Positions 1-7,448 of a stretch of DNA of 22,662 nt are shown here, piece by piece. Both the position numbers and the translations under genes were made by a program. The notes beneath the pieces were generated by a model. The model saw only the letters and a list, made by a program, of their open reading frames with translations, had not been told where the DNA came from and searched no databases. Numbering within the stretch: the stretch's first letter is position 1; every line of letters begins with the position of its first letter. The stretch is from assembly GCA_023253795.1 (NCBI GenBank), contig JALRFG010000013.1, positions 1-22,662 on the forward strand, in the 5' to 3' direction. The stretch comes from Methylocystis sp. GTDB taxonomy: Bacteria > Pseudomonadota > Alphaproteobacteria > Rhizobiales > Beijerinckiaceae.

Positions 1-63
1 CTCTGCTTGTCGCGCCCTAGACTCGCTATGAACCATCGAGTTTAAGGGGGGTATCGAGGAAAT

Positions 64-107
64 TTACCGTTCTAAACACCGTTCTAAAATAATTTCTAGA
101 ACGGTAA
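64..107. repeat. Repeat cluster ACCGTTCTA beside tRNA-Arg
   Basis: Two adjacent 12-base units (66-77 and 78-89) differ only in their last base and share ACCGTTCTA. A third copy lies inverted at 97-105. With flanking bases, TTACCGTTCTA (64-74) and TAGAACGGTAA (97-107) form a perfect 11-bp inverted repeat. The second unit can also pair with the inverted copy around a 10-base A+T-rich loop. The cluster starts 23 bases past the 3' end of the minus-strand tRNA, so it could be a weak transcript end, a protein-binding site, or a remnant of integrase-arm sites at a tRNA attachment locus. The sequence does not decide among these. Confidence 0.6.
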
Positions 108-130
108 GAAACGCTAAGGTATTGATTTAA

Positions 131-207
131 TGGCGCGCCCGAAAGGATTCGAACCTCTGACCCCCAGATTCGTAGTCTGGTGCTCTATCCAGCTGAGCTA
201 CGGGCGC
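131..207 (-). tRNA. tRNA-Arg (anticodon ACG)
   Basis: Read on the minus strand, this folds as a complete cloverleaf. The acceptor stem GCGCCCG pairs with CGGGCGC. The D arm is GCTC...GAGC. The anticodon stem CCAGA/TCTGG holds the loop CTACGAA, with anticodon ACG complementary to 171-173. The T arm carries TTCGAAT. The discriminator is G, and the CCA end is encoded at 131-133. The wobble A is normally edited to inosine in tRNA-Arg(ACG) by TadA, so it would read CGU, CGC and CGA. Its 3' side faces the left window edge, where a repeat cluster lies. Confidence 0.97.
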
Positions 208-353
208 CCGCGCGGGCCATTCGTCCACAGGACGACAGACCAAGCGTGCGGCTCGTTTACCGGCAAGCGCGCCGGTTGGCAATAGCGCCGCTGCATTTAC
301 AGCAGCGCTCGGTATTCACGCGTTTTGAGGTTCAGGAGCAAACGGCTTTCGCC

Positions 354-1142
354 ATGGACAGTTTCAGATCGAACGGCGTTGAAATCGCATTTGCGGATTA
401 TCGGCCGACAGGGCCGGACAAGCAGGCGCCCATCCTTTTAATCCACGGCTTCGCCTCGACCCATGCGGTCAACTGGCTGTTCACCCAATGGATCAAGACC
501 CTCACAGAGGACGGCCGGCGCGTCGTGATCTTCGACAATCGGGGTCATGGTCAATCAGAAAAACTCTACGACCCCGCGCTTTACAGCCTTGAGGTCATGG
601 CCGACGACGCCAATGCGCTGCTCGACCATCTGGCGATCCCGCGCGCCGATGTCATGGGCTACTCGATGGGCGCGCGCATTGCGATCACGCTGGCGGTTAC
701 CCATCCCGAAAAGGTGAACCATCTGATCCTCGGCGGCGTCGGGGATCATCTGCTGCGCGAACCCGGCCTGCCGTCGGGCCTCGCCGAGGCGATGGAGGCC
801 GAAAACATCGAGGATATCGGCCCGCCGATGCTGAAGATTTTCCGGGGCTTCGCCGAGTCGACGCGCAGCGATCTCAAGGCGCTGGCCGCCTGCGTTCGTG
901 GTTTCCGCAAAACCATGGACCAGGCGACGCTCGCTCGCGTCGCCCAGCCGGTGTTGATCTGCGTCGGCACGCGCGATGACGTCGCCGGCGATCCTCACCC
1001 GCTGCAACCCCTGTTCCGGCAGGCGGAGGTGGTCGATATTCCCGGCCGCGACCATAATCGCGCGGTCGGCGACCACGTCTACAAACAGGCCGTTTTGTCG
1101 TTTCTCGCCGGTGAGAGCGTCGTCCCGCGCGCAGACGGGTGA
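354..1142 (+). CDS. Alpha/beta-fold hydrolase
   Basis: A 262-residue alpha/beta hydrolase with no signal peptide, so probably cytoplasmic. The oxyanion-side motif LLIHGF is at about residues 28-33. The nucleophile elbow GYSMG has Ser104. Asp208 or Asp209 follows beta-strand LICVGT, and His234 sits in GRDH, which completes a Ser-Asp-His triad. The fold and triad are clear, but the substrate is not. Esterase, lactonase and C-C hydrolase activities all occur in this superfamily. The reading frame stays open upstream to 180, but that would overlap the tRNA gene, and the added residues look unlike protein, so the ATG at 354 is preferred. An AGGAG lies 15 bases before it, rather far. cysE follows after 46 bases on the same strand. 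Confidence 0.85.
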   Translation: MDSFRSNGVEIAFADYRPTGPDKQAPILLIHGFASTHAVNWLFTQWIKTLTEDGRRVVIFDNRGHGQSEKLYDPALYSLEVMADDANALLDHLAIPRADVMGYSMGARIAITLAVTHPEKVNHLILGGVGDHLLREPGLPSGLAEAMEAENIEDIGPPMLKIFRGFAESTRSDLKALAACVRGFRKTMDQATLARVAQPVLICVGTRDDVAGDPHPLQPLFRQAEVVDIPGRDHNRAVGDHVYKQAVLSFLAGESVVPRADG

Positions 1143-1188
1143 TTCACGGACGAACTTCGCCTATAAAACGTCCCGTTAGAGAGGTCGC

Positions 1189-2028
1189 ATGGCGTCGGAA
1201 GCGCGCGAAACAGGCGCGGAAGTTATTGGATTTTCTGGAGCAGACCCGCTCCTGACGCGTCTGCGTCAGGAGGCGGAGGCGATTGTGCGTCAGGAGCCGG
1301 AACTGGGCGGCTTCGTCCATCCCGCGATTTTGGCGCAGGAAAGCCTCGCCGGCGTGATCGCCCATCGCGTCGCCCAGCGTCTGGATCGTCCGGAGGCGCC
1401 CTACACCATGATCCGGCAGGCGTTCGACGCCTGTCTCGACCATGAACCGGCGCTGCTCGACGCCGTTCGCGCCGATCTTCTCGCCGTGCTGGAACGCGAT
1501 CCCGCCTGCAACAGGCTGATCGAGCCGGTTTTGTATTTCAAAGGCTTCCATGCGCTTCAGACGCATCGTCTGGCGCATTGGTTGTGGAATAACAGTCGCA
1601 GCGATTTCGCTTTGACCCTGCAAAGCCTGTCGTCACAGATTTTCCAGACCGACATTCATCCCGCCGCGCGCATCGGCAAGGGCGTGTTTCTCGATCACGC
1701 CACCGGCGTCGTGATCGGCGCCACCAGCATTGTCGAAGACGATGTCTCGATGCTGCATGGCGTGACGCTCGGCGGCACCGGCCGCACGCGCGGCGATCGT
1801 CATCCGAAAGTGCGGCGCGGCGTGCTGATCGGCGCCGGCGCGAAAGTGCTCGGCAATATTGAAATCGGCCGCTGCGCCATGATCGCGGCGGGTTCGGTGG
1901 TGCTTGATCCAGTGCCGCCGAACAAAACCGTGGCCGGCGTGCCGGCGCGGATCGTCGGTGACGCCAAATGCGCCGAACCGGCGCTGGCGATGGACCAGAT
2001 GCTCGCCGCGCTCGACGCCGGCATTTAA
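1189..2028 (+). CDS. cysE: Serine O-acetyltransferase CysE
   Basis: Acetylates L-serine with acetyl-CoA to O-acetylserine, the carbon skeleton for cysteine synthesis. It has 279 residues, close to the family norm. The helical N-terminal SATase domain spans about residues 18-130, and the left-handed beta-helix of hexapeptide repeats about 155-257. The DIHPAARIG and LDHATGVVIG segments are present, giving the catalytic pair Asp169/His170 and the serine-binding Asp104 by alignment with the E. coli enzyme. The acetyl-CoA loop GGTGRTRGDRHP is at 195-206. The protein ends in Ile279; a C-terminal isoleucine is what docks CysE into the CysK active site to form cysteine synthase, so that complex is plausible here. 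GAGAGG precedes the ATG. No cysK lies in the window. Confidence 0.97.
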   Translation: MASEARETGAEVIGFSGADPLLTRLRQEAEAIVRQEPELGGFVHPAILAQESLAGVIAHRVAQRLDRPEAPYTMIRQAFDACLDHEPALLDAVRADLLAVLERDPACNRLIEPVLYFKGFHALQTHRLAHWLWNNSRSDFALTLQSLSSQIFQTDIHPAARIGKGVFLDHATGVVIGATSIVEDDVSMLHGVTLGGTGRTRGDRHPKVRRGVLIGAGAKVLGNIEIGRCAMIAAGSVVLDPVPPNKTVAGVPARIVGDAKCAEPALAMDQMLAALDAGI

Positions 2029-2039
2029 ACAACGGGGAA

Positions 2040-2639
2040 ATGAACGTGAGCCGATTGCTGATTGTCGCGACGCTGCTGTTTTCGGCTCTGTTGCTTTCTT
2101 CGCAGACCAGCCATGCCGCCGGCTGGCATTACTACGATCCCGAATGTCCCGTGGCGATCGGCGAGAAGTCGATGAAATTCGTCGCCATGCAGCCGAAGAA
2201 AAACATCGATCGCGTTTGCGACGCGCTGGCGGAGACCGGCCCTTCGGTAATCGTGCTCGACGCCGGCGACAATGAATTGCGCGACATGAACTGGGACATT
2301 CGCATCCTGCGCGCCGATGTGCCGAATACGACGCCCGATCCCGAAACCAGCGTCGTCGGCCGTCTGCCGCTGCAAAAATTCCGCAACGGCATGGTGAATT
2401 TCGATCACAGCTTCGACGCGCCGGGCAATTACGTTCTCTACGTCAAATTCACCAGCGACGACGGCGCGAAAAGCTATATCGGCCAGCATCCGTTCTCTGT
2501 CGGTCTCGTCACCGACAATGAGATGTATCTCTATGCCGCCTTCGCGGTCTTTGCGCTGATCCTGAGCGGCGTCATCTTCACGCTGTGGCGTCAGGGCAAG
2601 CTGGGCTTCCAGCTTCCGGACGTTTTGTCGAAGAAGTAG
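2040..2639 (+). CDS. Secreted, C-terminally membrane-anchored protein, unknown function
   Basis: About 199 residues that I do not recognise. An N-terminal signal peptide (hydrophobic residues about 5-20, cleavage after the SHA at about 25-27) is followed by a periplasmic domain of about 130 residues with alternating hydrophobic strands, suggesting a beta-sandwich. One transmembrane helix (about residues 162-183) and a short basic cytoplasmic tail follow. Two cysteines (in ECP and VCD) could form a disulfide. The layout, extracytoplasmic beta domain plus one TM helix, resembles small accessory or assembly proteins, but that is only topology. The gene begins 11 bases after cysE and is probably cotranscribed. 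GGGG at 2034-2037 is only 2 bases before the ATG but 8 before the GTG at 2046, so GTG 2046 may be the true start. It converges on parC with a 10-base gap. Confidence 0.8.
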   Translation: MNVSRLLIVATLLFSALLLSSQTSHAAGWHYYDPECPVAIGEKSMKFVAMQPKKNIDRVCDALAETGPSVIVLDAGDNELRDMNWDIRILRADVPNTTPDPETSVVGRLPLQKFRNGMVNFDHSFDAPGNYVLYVKFTSDDGAKSYIGQHPFSVGLVTDNEMYLYAAFAVFALILSGVIFTLWRQGKLGFQLPDVLSKK

Positions 2640-2649
2640 ACGACGCCCA

Positions 2650-4932
2650 TCAAGCGCTAAACCGGTTGTTGCGCGGGAAGCCGCGCGGCGGCAACCGGCC
2701 TGCTTCGGCGCGGTGGCCGATCCATTCCGCCAGCTCCGTCTTGCTGACGGTGAACACACGGCCTGAATTATCCGTCCAGGTGAGGCCTTCCTTCAGCGCA
2801 AAGACTTTGGCGTCGGCGACGCCGCCATCCTTGTAACGCTGCATCCGCACGCCCTTGCCGCGCGCCATACGCGGCGCTTCCTCGAGCGGGAAGACGAGCA
2901 GCTTGCGGTTTTCGCCAATGATGGCGATATGATCGCCGCTCGTCGCATCCGCGACCACGCGGAGCTTCGCCGGCGCATCGACGCTCAGCGCCGCACGACC
3001 CTTGCGCGTCGACGACAGCAGATCGTCCTGCGCTGCGATGAAGCCGCGTCCATCATCCGCGATCAGCAGCAAATGTGCGCCGGCCGTATGCGGCATCACA
3101 TGCGCGAGCGTTTCACCCTCATCGATATCCGCGAAGAGCCGCACCGGCTCGCCATGGCCACGCCCGCCCGGCAGCTTGCCGGCGTCGAGCGTATAAACCT
3201 TGCCATTGGTGGCGAAGGCGAGAATTTTGGTTGTCGTCTGCGCGAAAAAGGCGGCGTCCAGCGCATCGTCGCCCTTGAAGGCGAGCGACGACAAATCCTG
3301 CACATGGCCTTTGAGCGCACGGATCCAGCCCATCTTTGAGAGGATGACGGTGATCGGCTCACGCTCGATCAGCGCCTCGGCGAGATCGAGATTGACGCTC
3401 TCCGGCGCATCTTCAAATGTGGTGCGGCGCTTGCCGGCCGCCGTTTGCGGACCATAGGTCTTCTTGAGATCGCGCACCTGCGCGGCGATGACTTTCCACT
3501 GCCGATCTTCATCGGCGAGCAGATTGTCGATGTCCTTGCGCTCCTCGCTCAGCTCCTGCAATTCGCGGCGCAGCTCCATTTCCTCAAGCTTGCGCAACGC
3601 CCGCAGGCGCGTGTCGAGAATATAATCGACCTGCATATCGGAAAGCTTGAAGACTTTCTTCAGTTCGCCCTTGGCATCGTCTTCCTCGCGGATGATGCGG
3701 ATCACCTCATCGAGATTGAGGAAGACAATCACCATGCCTTCAAGCTGCTCGATGCGCCGCACGATCGCCGCATGACGATGACGCGCCCGACGCTGCAACA
3801 CGACGCGACGATGATCGAGCCATTGGCGCAGCGCTTCATCGAGCGAGACGACGCGCGGCGTCACGCCATCGACCAGCACATTCATGTTCATGGCGAAACG
3901 CGTTTCAAGCTCGGAGAACTTGAACAGCGTCTCCATCATCAGCTCAGGATCGATGGTGCGGGCGCGCGGCTCCAGAACGATGCGCACATCTTCCGCCGAT
4001 TCATCGCGCACATCCGCGACCAGCGGCAGCTTGCGCTCCGAGATCAGCTCGGCGAGCTTTTCGATCAATCGCGATTTCTGAACGCCATAGGGAATTTCGG
4101 TGACGACGGCGACCCAGCCGCCGCGCGCCTGCTCTTCCTTCACCCAGCGCGAACGAACGCGGAAGGAGCCGCGACCGGTGCGATAGGCTTCAGCGATATC
4201 CTCGCGACGATCAACGATAATGCCCCCGGTCGGAAAATCAGGCCCCTGCACAAAGGTCAGCAATTGATCGCTGGTCGCTTTGCGATGCGAGATCAGATAC
4301 AGCGCGGCGTCGCAAAGTTCGGCGAGATTATGCGGCGGGATTGACGTCGCCATGCCGACCGCAATGCCCTGCGCGCCATTGGCGAGCAGATGCGGCAACG
4401 CCGACGGCAACACCACCGGCTCTTTTTCCTCGCCGGAATAATTCGGCGTGAAATCGATGGCGTCTTCGTCAATGCCTTCCAGCAACAGACGGCTCACCGC
4501 CGTCATGCGCGCTTCTGTGTAACGATAGGCGGCGGCGGAATCGCCGTCGACATTGCCGAAATTGCCCTGGCCGTCGACAAGCGGGTAGCGTGAGGAGAAA
4601 TCCTGCGCGAGACGCACCAGCGCGTCATAAATCGCCTGATCGCCATGCGGGTGGAAGGAACCCATGACGTCGCCAACGATCTTGGCGCATTTCTTGAACG
4701 GCGCGCCGGGATCGAGGCGCAGAATATGCATCCCGTAAAGAATGCGTCGATGAACAGGCTTCAAGCCGTCGCGCGCGTCGGGCAAGGCGCGGCCCGTAAT
4801 CGTCGACAGCGCATAGCGCAGATAACGCTCTTCAAGCGCGTCACGCAGATCGACCGGCGTCGGCGTCGTTTCCGGCGCGCCAGTCTTGCCGCTTCCCTTG
4901 CCGCCCGTTGCGCCTTTGCCCTTTTGAACCAT
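2650..4932 (-). CDS. parC: DNA topoisomerase IV subunit A (ParC)
   Basis: DNA-cleaving subunit of topoisomerase IV, which decatenates daughter chromosomes together with ParE. The length of 760 residues is normal. A Gly/Lys/Thr-rich N-terminal leader (about 1-25) precedes the breakage-reunion domain, with GLKPVHRR at 57-63 and the QRDR segment HPHGDQAIYDALV. The active-site Tyr138 lies in AYRYTEARM. A coiled-coil arm follows, then the beta-pinwheel C-terminal domain from about residue 500. Overall similarity is to ParC rather than GyrA: the C-terminal domain lacks a clear GyrA box, and the protein is shorter than typical GyrA. Gln99 and Asp103 occupy the positions of E. coli ParC Ser80 and Glu84. 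AGGCGG lies before the ATG. It is downstream of recO on the same strand, separated by a small opposite-strand gene. Confidence 0.96.
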   Translation of the reverse strand: MVQKGKGATGGKGSGKTGAPETTPTPVDLRDALEERYLRYALSTITGRALPDARDGLKPVHRRILYGMHILRLDPGAPFKKCAKIVGDVMGSFHPHGDQAIYDALVRLAQDFSSRYPLVDGQGNFGNVDGDSAAAYRYTEARMTAVSRLLLEGIDEDAIDFTPNYSGEEKEPVVLPSALPHLLANGAQGIAVGMATSIPPHNLAELCDAALYLISHRKATSDQLLTFVQGPDFPTGGIIVDRREDIAEAYRTGRGSFRVRSRWVKEEQARGGWVAVVTEIPYGVQKSRLIEKLAELISERKLPLVADVRDESAEDVRIVLEPRARTIDPELMMETLFKFSELETRFAMNMNVLVDGVTPRVVSLDEALRQWLDHRRVVLQRRARHRHAAIVRRIEQLEGMVIVFLNLDEVIRIIREEDDAKGELKKVFKLSDMQVDYILDTRLRALRKLEEMELRRELQELSEERKDIDNLLADEDRQWKVIAAQVRDLKKTYGPQTAAGKRRTTFEDAPESVNLDLAEALIEREPITVILSKMGWIRALKGHVQDLSSLAFKGDDALDAAFFAQTTTKILAFATNGKVYTLDAGKLPGGRGHGEPVRLFADIDEGETLAHVMPHTAGAHLLLIADDGRGFIAAQDDLLSSTRKGRAALSVDAPAKLRVVADATSGDHIAIIGENRKLLVFPLEEAPRMARGKGVRMQRYKDGGVADAKVFALKEGLTWTDNSGRVFTVSKTELAEWIGHRAEAGRLPPRGFPRNNRFSA

Positions 4933-5276
4933 GCCGCCTGTTCCGTGTGTCGCCCGGGCGCCGCCGTGTCACGCCAGCAATTTGCGCAATCTGTATAATG
5001 CCGATCACGATACGGAGAAACCGCTCCGTAACCCATTGAGAGGCTTTTGATTCTTGATGAATCACCCGGCTTTTTGCTCCTGTTGCTCTATGGGTTTCAC
5101 ACAGCGCGCGCAAGCGCGCCGCTGATTTTCCGGTGTCCACGTCGGATAAAAGGCATGAAATGCGCGTGAACCGCTTGCGGCGGCGCCGTCGCCTCCGCTA
5201 GAAGCGCCGGGAGCGGACGCCGCATGGCGGCGTTGGTGGGCGGGACCAACTTTTCAAAGCGGGATGATGAATTGAG
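4933..5276. promoter_or_regulatory. Intergenic region upstream of parC and of the small secreted gene
   Basis: A 344-base divergent spacer holding the promoters of parC (minus) and the 83-residue gene (plus). The clearest structure is a perfect 7-bp inverted repeat, TACGGAG (5011-5017) and CTCCGTA (5024-5030), with a 6-base loop. It lies about 80-100 bases before the parC start, so it could be an operator or a leader hairpin. On the minus strand a TTATAC hexamer lies at 4994-4999, downstream of that repeat, but no good -35 is spaced from it. I see no credible gene, RNA or repeat family in the rest. Confidence 0.4.
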
Positions 5277-5528
5277 ATGAGACTGCTTCCGCCATTTTAC
5301 GCGCTCTTGACCGCCCTCCTGCTCACGAGCGGCGTCGCGTGCGCCGCCGAACCGCAAGCGACAAAATCCGCCAACGCCGCCCCGTTGCGCGCCACGAGCG
5401 CCACATCGGAACAGACGCCGCCGCAAAATCCGATACAGGCGCTGTGCCGCGTGATTTTCGTCGATATTGATGAAGGCTACGGCGTCACCAAACAGGAATC
5501 GCGCACCATCTGCGACGAACCGCGTTAA
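5277..5528 (+). CDS. Small secreted protein, unknown function
   Basis: 83 residues. A clear signal peptide (hydrophobic core about residues 7-19, Ala-rich cleavage region ending CAA at about 22-24) is followed by an Ala/Thr/Pro-rich linker (about 25-50). A short C-terminal part is more conserved-looking: LCRVIFVDIDEGYGV and RTICDEPR. The two cysteines of the mature region could form a disulfide. I recognise no family. Its stop overlaps the recO stop tail to tail in a shared TTAA (5525-5528), a tight arrangement that supports both being genes. The start region has only a weak purine-rich leader (GGGATGATG), so expression is less certain than for its neighbours. Confidence 0.6.
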   Translation: MRLLPPFYALLTALLLTSGVACAAEPQATKSANAAPLRATSATSEQTPPQNPIQALCRVIFVDIDEGYGVTKQESRTICDEPR

Positions 5529-6241
5529 CGCCCCAGAGTTTCCAGATAGAGCGCGCGCGGGGCTGGCAGCGGCAAGCCGCGCGGCGCAAAAATATCGCGC
5601 GCCAGAAAATATCCGGTGAGGCGAAAAGCTCCCGCGATCTCATCGGCCGAGGCTTCATCGCTGGCATTTTGCAAAAACGCCGGATAGGGCAGCAAACGCT
5701 CCCGCCACGGCGCGGCGGCGCTGCGCGTCACCGCGCGACCAGATTTCGGCGACACCCAGGCGAGATCGTCGGTCGCTCCGGTAAGCGCGCAGGCATCGAG
5801 ATCGAGACCAAAGCCCAGCGCGCCCAGCAACGCCAGTTCAAACCGCGCCAGCGCAATGGCGGCGGCGTCGCGCGCCGTGAAGCGCAGGACAATATCGTCC
5901 GCCAGCTCAAATAATTCTTCATGCGGATCGCGCTCCGGCAACAGGCGCAACAGCGCCGCCAGCGTCGCGAGACCGTTCAGCGCCGCGCCCTGATCGAGGA
6001 AACGCGCAGCGCGCGCCGCCAGCAGCTCAACCGTGAACGCGCCGAGGTGATCCTCAATGCGCGCCCGCCACGAGGCGAGAACAAGATTGCCGGGTTGCAG
6101 CGCGGCCCGCATGGCGGATGAACGGCCGCCGCGCACGAGCCCAAGGTGACGCCCGCGCTGACGCGTCATTAATTCGAGAATGACTGCGTTCTCGCCATGC
6201 CGGCGCGCACCGATGACGAAGCCTTCGTCCCGCCATTCCAT
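5525..6241 (-). CDS. recO: DNA repair protein RecO
   Basis: Recombination mediator that, with RecR, loads RecA on SSB-coated gaps and anneals strands. The 238-residue length is usual. The N-terminal OB fold (about residues 1-80) begins MEWRDEGFVIGARRHGE, the typical RecO opening, with the GLVRGGRS loop. A helical domain follows (about 85-235), with the DLDACALTGATDDL and VSPKSGRAV segments common in alphaproteobacterial RecO. The C-terminal zinc finger known from Deinococcus RecO is absent: only one cysteine lies in that region. It sits 15 bases after the DUF1737 gene on the same strand, the last gene of the rnc-era-recO run. That order matches the E. coli rnc-era-recO operon apart from the DUF1737 insertion. 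Confidence 0.93.
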   Translation of the reverse strand: MEWRDEGFVIGARRHGENAVILELMTRQRGRHLGLVRGGRSSAMRAALQPGNLVLASWRARIEDHLGAFTVELLAARAARFLDQGAALNGLATLAALLRLLPERDPHEELFELADDIVLRFTARDAAAIALARFELALLGALGFGLDLDACALTGATDDLAWVSPKSGRAVTRSAAAPWRERLLPYPAFLQNASDEASADEIAGAFRLTGYFLARDIFAPRGLPLPAPRALYLETLGR

Positions 6242-6256
6242 CGCCCGACGCCGCCG

Positions 6257-6484
6257 TCAGGCTTCCGACAGTTTCATGTCGGGAGAATAATCCAGATCTT
6301 CGACATCCTTGGTTACCGCCTGACCGCAGATCACGCGCTTCTGTTCCGGATCAAAGGTGAGGGTCGGCGAGCCATAGAGCGCCCAGCCCTTGCTCAGCGC
6401 CTCGGTGACGCGATGGCAAAAGCTCGCGTCGTCCGGACCGGTCAGATAGCGATAGACGGTCGTCACTTTGCGTTTCTTCGACAT
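6257..6484 (-). CDS. DUF1737 domain protein
   Basis: A 75-residue cytoplasmic protein matching the small DUF1737 family. The pattern is YRYLTGPDDASFCHRVTEAL, then the stretch from KGW to YGSPTLTFD, then ICGQAV. Its function is not established. An ATG at 6484 is chosen because a strong GGAGGA lies 7 bases before it; the frame stays open further upstream to 6592 but would run into era. The gene sits between era (40-base gap) and recO (15-base gap) on the same strand, so it is very likely part of their transcript. Confidence 0.88.
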   Translation of the reverse strand: MSKKRKVTTVYRYLTGPDDASFCHRVTEALSKGWALYGSPTLTFDPEQKRVICGQAVTKDVEDLDYSPDMKLSEA

Positions 6485-6524
6485 GGATCGTCCTCCGGCG
6501 GCGAATCGGGGCCTGCCGTCGATA

Positions 6525-7448
6525 TTATTCGTTTTTGGGAAACTCCAGACGCATCTCGCGATAACGTTCGGGATCGTTCTCCCAGTTCTCACGCACTTTC
6601 ACAAACAGAAAGAGATGCACGGGCTGATCGGCCGCCTCGGCGATTTCCAGCCGCGCCGCCTGACCAATCGCCTTGATGGTGCGGCCGCCTTCGCCAATCA
6701 CGATCCGCTTCTGGCCATCGCGCGCGACATAGATCGTCTGCTCGATCCGGGCCGAGCCATCCTTTTGCTGGGTCCAGCTATCGGTTTCGACGGTGGATTG
6801 GTAGGGCAACTCATCGTGCAGGCGGTCGTAGATTTTCTCGCGGGTGATCTCGGCCGCCAGCAGACGCAGCGGCGCGTCGGAAAGCTGATCCTCCGGATAA
6901 AGCCAGGGCGACGGCTTCATGCGCCGCGCCAGCGCTTTGCGCAGATCGCCGACGCCATCGCCAGTCAGCGCCGACACCATGAAGGTTTCTCCAAAAGCGC
7001 CGCGCGCATTCAATTCCGTGGCGAGCGCCAGCAACTTCTCGCGCGCGATGATGTCGACCTTGTTGATGACGAGAATTTTCGGCGTCTTGTTTTCGACGAG
7101 TTGCGCGAGGATCGCTTCGACCTCCTCATCCAGACCCTTGCGGGCGTCGACCAGCAGCGCGATGACATCGGCGTCGGCGGCGCCGGACAGCGCGCTCGCC
7201 ACCATCGCACGATCGAGACGGCGCTTCGGCTTGAAGATGCCGGGCGTGTCGACCAACACGATCTGGGCTGCGCCTTCGATGGCGATGCCGCGCACCATCG
7301 CACGCGTTGTCTGCGCCTTGCGCGAAACGATGGAGACTTTCGCGCCGACAAGCTGATTGAGCAGCGTCGATTTGCCGGCGTTGGGCGCGCCGACAAGCGC
7401 GGCGAATCCGCAGCGCGTCGGAGAAGTCTCGTCGTGATCCGTATTCAC
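6525..7448 (-). CDS. era: GTPase Era
   Basis: Essential GTPase that binds the 3' end of 16S rRNA in 30S subunit maturation. 307 residues. G1 GAPNAGKS is at 20-27, the G2 threonine in AQTTR at about 46-49, G3 DTPG at 67-70 and G4 NKVD at 129-132. The C-terminal KH domain carries RIVIGEGGRTIKAIG at about residues 245-260. The start is GTG at 7446-7448, preceded by AGGGGA. It overlaps the rnc stop as GTGA (7445-7448), which indicates translational coupling. Coupling to RNase III fits a shared role in rRNA processing. Confidence 0.97.
   Translation of the reverse strand: MNTDHDETSPTRCGFAALVGAPNAGKSTLLNQLVGAKVSIVSRKAQTTRAMVRGIAIEGAAQIVLVDTPGIFKPKRRLDRAMVASALSGAADADVIALLVDARKGLDEEVEAILAQLVENKTPKILVINKVDIIAREKLLALATELNARGAFGETFMVSALTGDGVGDLRKALARRMKPSPWLYPEDQLSDAPLRLLAAEITREKIYDRLHDELPYQSTVETDSWTQQKDGSARIEQTIYVARDGQKRIVIGEGGRTIKAIGQAARLEIAEAADQPVHLFLFVKVRENWENDPERYREMRLEFPKNE

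Noticed and set aside
180..353. N-terminal extension of the alpha/beta hydrolase
   Set aside because: It would begin inside the tRNA gene, and the added 58 residues do not look like part of a hydrolase.
3445..4344. Open frame of 299 codons on the plus strand inside parC
   Set aside because: Antisense shadow of a G+C-rich gene; composition is rich in His, Arg, Asp and Gln with no recognisable motif, and parC is intact on the other strand.
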